A model generated the notes under the pieces. That model had not been told where the DNA came from. It saw only the letters and a program-made list of their open reading frames with translations, and did not search any database. Both the position numbers and the translations under genes were made by a program. From Nanobdellota archaeon (GTDB lineage Archaea; Nanobdellota; Nanobdellia; Pacearchaeales; GW2011-AR1), in contig JAHKAF010000089.1 of the NCBI GenBank assembly GCA_018825865.1, positions 1-6,571 on the forward strand: a stretch of DNA of 6,571 nt, in the 5' to 3' direction. Position 1 is the stretch's first letter. Each line of letters starts with the position of its first letter. Shown piece after piece: positions 4,774-6,571 of the stretch.

Positions 4774-4799
4774 GGTGTTTTCTTAATAATTTAAATTAA

Positions 4800-4806
4800 A
4801 GGAGGA
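4800..4806 (+). promoter_or_regulatory. Strong Shine-Dalgarno site of the tail-anchored protein gene
   Basis: AGGAGGA ends 6 nt before the ATG at 4813, a near-perfect complement to the usual 16S 3' end. It is the only clear site of this kind in the window. Confidence 0.75.
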
Positions 4807-4812
4807 TAATAT

Positions 4813-4998
4813 ATGGCAGAACAAATGCAAACCGCGAAACCAGCGGTTGCTCAGCAGACACCTGTTACAACTACGCCGATGACAGACCCTCAGACATCCC
4901 CATTTGAAGAGAAACCTTTATGGAAGAAATGGTGGTTTTGGGTAATTGTTGTTTTGGTAGTTGTTGTAGTAGGTGCAGGAGTTTATTATTTGGTTTAA
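4813..4998 (+). CDS. Small tail-anchored membrane protein
   Basis: 61 aa, function unknown. Residues 1-34 are a probably disordered tail rich in Thr, Pro, Gln and Ala (TAKPAVAQQTPVTTTPMTDP). The junction PLWKKWWFW at 35-43 is a basic-aromatic membrane interface. Residues 41-61 are one hydrophobic helix (VIVVLVVVVVGAGVYYLV) that ends the protein. With KK just before the helix, the N-terminus should face the cytoplasm and the C-terminus end at the outer membrane face. Despite its size the gene is convincing: strong Shine-Dalgarno site, good TATA box, typical start, and a distinct amino-acid pattern. It has its own promoter, and the M16 peptidase gene downstream seems to have another, so they need not be co-expressed. 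The strong ribosome site suggests a high translation level. Confidence 0.82.
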   Translation: MAEQMQTAKPAVAQQTPVTTTPMTDPQTSPFEEKPLWKKWWFWVIVVLVVVVVGAGVYYLV

Positions 4999-5013
4999 TC
5001 TTGTTATAATTAA

Positions 5014-5022
5014 TTTTATATA
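5014..5022 (+). promoter_or_regulatory. TATA box of the M16 peptidase gene
   Basis: TTTTATATA is centred 26 nt before ATG 5044, with no Shine-Dalgarno sequence between, predicting a leaderless mRNA. Confidence 0.55.
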
Positions 5023-5043
5023 CCTAGATAATTCTTTTAGTTT

Positions 5044-6312
5044 ATGAAAGCTGATTTTAAGAGAAAAGTTTTGAAAAGGCCTCACTCTAAGGCTGAAGTT
5101 CAACCCAGTCAAAATTTTCAAAAGAAAGTTTTACCTAATGGGATGACAATTCTTTTTGAAAAGAGAAATCTTCCGGTGGTGAGTGTGGCATTTGCTGTGC
5201 GTGCCGGAGGGATTAATGAAAGCATGGAAGAAAAAGGGATTTCTCATTTTATAGAGCATATGTTTTACAAAGGAACTCCGACGAGAAACTCAAGACAAAT
5301 AACAGGGGAAATTGAGAAAAATGGGGGAGAATTAAATGGGTTTACTGACGAAGTAATTACTGCTTATTGGTGTAAGATGCCTTCTAAACATTTGAATATT
5401 GCTTTAGCAGTTTTAGGAGATATAATTAAGAATCCTTTATTTGATGAAAAAGAACTCGAGAAGGAGATGAAAGTTATTCTCGAAGAGATTAAGATGAGAA
5501 AAGATGTTCCCCGAGTTTATGTATCTGATAAAATTAAAGATTTTCTTTATGATGAACCTTTTGGACCGATGTTGATTGGAACTCCTGAAACACTTAATTC
5601 TATGGATAGAGAAACTTTGGTTGAAAAATTTAAACAGTTTTACCAGCCGAATAATCTGATTTTGTGTGTTGTTGGAGACGCTGATTTTGATGAGATAGTT
5701 GATTTTGCTGAAAAGAATTTTGAAGACAAAAAAGGAAAAGTTCCAGAGTTTGAGATTAAGTTGAAGAATGAAGAGAGAATTGAGGAAAGAAAAGGAATTG
5801 ACCAGGCGAATTTGGTTTTTGCTTATCATGTTCCTTTTCGGGATGATAAAAAGAGTTATGCTGCAAAGATTTTGAGTACGCTGATGGCGGGCGGAATGTC
5901 GTCGAGGCTGTTTAGTGAAATTCGGGAAAAAAGAAATTTGGCTTATGCAATTAAAGGAGGTTATGAAATAACAAAAGATTTTGGGCATAATTATATTTAT
6001 GTGGGAACAATGAAAGAGAATGTTGAGAAAGTTAAGAAATTGATTTTAGAGGAGTTTGCAAAAGTTGCGAGAGAACTTGGTGAAAAAGAACTTAATGAAG
6101 TCAAGGAACAGATGATTGGGAATTATCATATTTCTATGGAAGATTCTCAACTCCAAATGATGAACTTGCTTTATTCTGAAATCAACGGCGACGCGAAAAA
6201 TTTTTATGAATTTGAAAAAAACATCCGTGCTGTTAAATTAGAAGATGTTAAAGAGTTGGCAAAAAAAGCAAAGGAGAGGTTTAGTTTTTTTGCTTTGGTG
6301 CCTGGGGATTAG
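5044..6312 (+). CDS. M16 family zinc metallopeptidase (M16B type)
   Basis: 422 aa, one-chain M16B peptidase of the mitochondrial-processing-peptidase/PqqL kind; such enzymes degrade or trim peptides inside a clamshell chamber. The inverted zinc motif HFIEH is at 68-72 (H68, E71 catalytic, H72). The third ligand is E148 in VILEEIKM, 75 residues after H72, as in beta-MPP. Supporting motifs: LPNGMTILFE at 30-39, GGELNGFTDEVITAYW at 94-109, FYQPNNLILCVVGD at 199-212, LMAGGMSSRLFSEIREKRNL at 280-299, and the substrate-binding pair R294 and Y301. Both halves needed for one M16B subunit are present, and the length is normal. There is no signal peptide or membrane segment, so it should be cytosolic. 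All catalytic residues are kept, so an active homodimer is likely. ATG 5044 fits the TATA spacing. The substrate is unknown. Confidence 0.95.
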   Translation: MKADFKRKVLKRPHSKAEVQPSQNFQKKVLPNGMTILFEKRNLPVVSVAFAVRAGGINESMEEKGISHFIEHMFYKGTPTRNSRQITGEIEKNGGELNGFTDEVITAYWCKMPSKHLNIALAVLGDIIKNPLFDEKELEKEMKVILEEIKMRKDVPRVYVSDKIKDFLYDEPFGPMLIGTPETLNSMDRETLVEKFKQFYQPNNLILCVVGDADFDEIVDFAEKNFEDKKGKVPEFEIKLKNEERIEERKGIDQANLVFAYHVPFRDDKKSYAAKILSTLMAGGMSSRLFSEIREKRNLAYAIKGGYEITKDFGHNYIYVGTMKENVEKVKKLILEEFAKVARELGEKELNEVKEQMIGNYHISMEDSQLQMMNLLYSEINGDAKNFYEFEKNIRAVKLEDVKELAKKAKERFSFFALVPGD

Positions 6313-6322
6313 TTTTTTAAAT
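6313..6322 (+). promoter_or_regulatory. TATA box of the arginase-family gene, doubling as a possible terminator
   Basis: TTTTTTAAAT begins directly after the M16 stop codon (6310-6312) and is centred about 26 nt before ATG 6344. Its T6 run could also end the upstream transcript. Confidence 0.5.
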
Positions 6323-6343
6323 CAATCTCCCCCTTTTTATTTA

Positions 6344-6571
6344 ATGTTCATTGTAAAAGTTCCTGGAATTAATGGTCTTGGAAAGACAAATGGCTGTGAG
6401 AAAGCAGGAAATGCTATTTTGAAATCTCTTCGAGAAATTCGTTCAAATGAGAATGGGAAAATCATAGACGTGGACAAACTGGATTTGGAAGAGATTCATC
6501 TTGATAACTACAATCTTGAATATTCTAATGAACTGATTTACAAGAATGCTTTCGAGACTTTTGAGACAAAG
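6344..6571 (+). CDS. Arginase/agmatinase-family (ureohydrolase) protein, N-terminal part
   Basis: 76 codons from ATG 6344 to the right edge, so the C-terminus is missing. It starts MFIVKVPGINGLGKTNGCEK and continues AGNAILKSLREI, VDKLDLEEIHLDNYNLEY and NAFETFETK. This matches my memory of archaeal arginase-like proteins in which a short N-terminal strand and an early GxGxxxGxxxAP-like helix start precede the manganese-binding GGDHS motif. That motif, and the later DxHxD and DxDxxD, would lie beyond the edge, so the manganese ligands cannot be checked. Ureohydrolases split a guanidino group from arginine, agmatine or related compounds; which substrate is used cannot be told. The TATA-like box 26 nt upstream suggests a leaderless mRNA. 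It is only 31 nt after the M16 peptidase gene on the same strand. Confidence 0.7.
   Translation, partial: MFIVKVPGINGLGKTNGCEKAGNAILKSLREIRSNENGKIIDVDKLDLEEIHLDNYNLEYSNELIYKNAFETFETK

Noticed and set aside
5437..5988. 183-codon minus-strand open frame opposite the M16 peptidase
   Set aside because: It lies wholly antisense to a clearly conserved peptidase, has a Phe/Ile/Asn/Ser-rich low-complexity translation, and shows no start signals or recognisable motif.
1..6571. tRNA, rRNA, C/D-box RNA and CRISPR arrays
   Set aside because: I looked for tRNA arms, regular spaced repeats and paired C/D boxes in the intergenic stretches and saw none; isolated TGATGA words fall inside coding sequence.

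Overview
The window looks like AT-rich archaeal DNA, most likely from a small-genome DPANN lineage of the Woesearchaeota/Pacearchaeota kind. The support is the gene content: an archaeal/eukaryotic-type tyrosyl-tRNA synthetase, a DRG-type TGS GTPase, and short archaeal hypothetical families. The promoters also fit: in most genes an AT-rich TATA-like box sits about 25-28 nt before the start codon, implying leaderless mRNAs. Only one gene, the 61-residue membrane protein, has a textbook Shine-Dalgarno site. The lineage is an inference from style; no rRNA is present.

Layout. At 1-379 (minus) is the N-terminal part of a membrane-anchored protein that runs off the window. After a divergent AT-rich promoter region with an 18-nt direct repeat comes tyrosyl-tRNA synthetase (533-1555, plus). 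It is strikingly eukaryote-like and has a serine in place of the first histidine of its HIGH motif. Directly after its TAG, in the same frame, lies a 31-codon orphan copy of a TyrRS C-terminus (1556-1651). A small secreted protein of unknown function follows at 1658-2038 (minus). Then comes an orphan copy of the last codons of the next gene (2094-2132), a 74-bp element with inverted ends (2135-2208), and the DRG/Obg-type TGS GTPase (2208-3113, minus). The two convergent housekeeping genes are thus each followed by a diverged spare copy of their own 3' end, and together these bracket the little secreted-protein gene.

From 3185 everything is on the plus strand. Two short paralogous proteins of unknown function (3185-3532 and 3578-3901) share one reading frame and are separated by a single TGA that sits in a perfect 7-bp hairpin. 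The downstream copy has an HELHE..AH cluster that could bind a metal; the upstream copy has lost it. Next is a homologue of the ArmA/Rmt/FmrO 16S rRNA methyltransferases (3943-4716), a family best known from aminoglycoside resistance. Then come a 61-residue tail-anchored protein (4813-4998), an M16B zinc peptidase (5044-6312), and the N-terminal 76 residues of an arginase/agmatinase-family protein running off the right edge (6344-6571).

The genes do not form one pathway. Translation is a loose theme (TyrRS, a ribosome-associated-type GTPase, a probable rRNA methyltransferase), and most genes seem to have their own promoter. The points most worth following are the paired orphan 3' ends, the stop-separated paralogues, the altered HIGH motif, and the archaeal ArmA-like methyltransferase.
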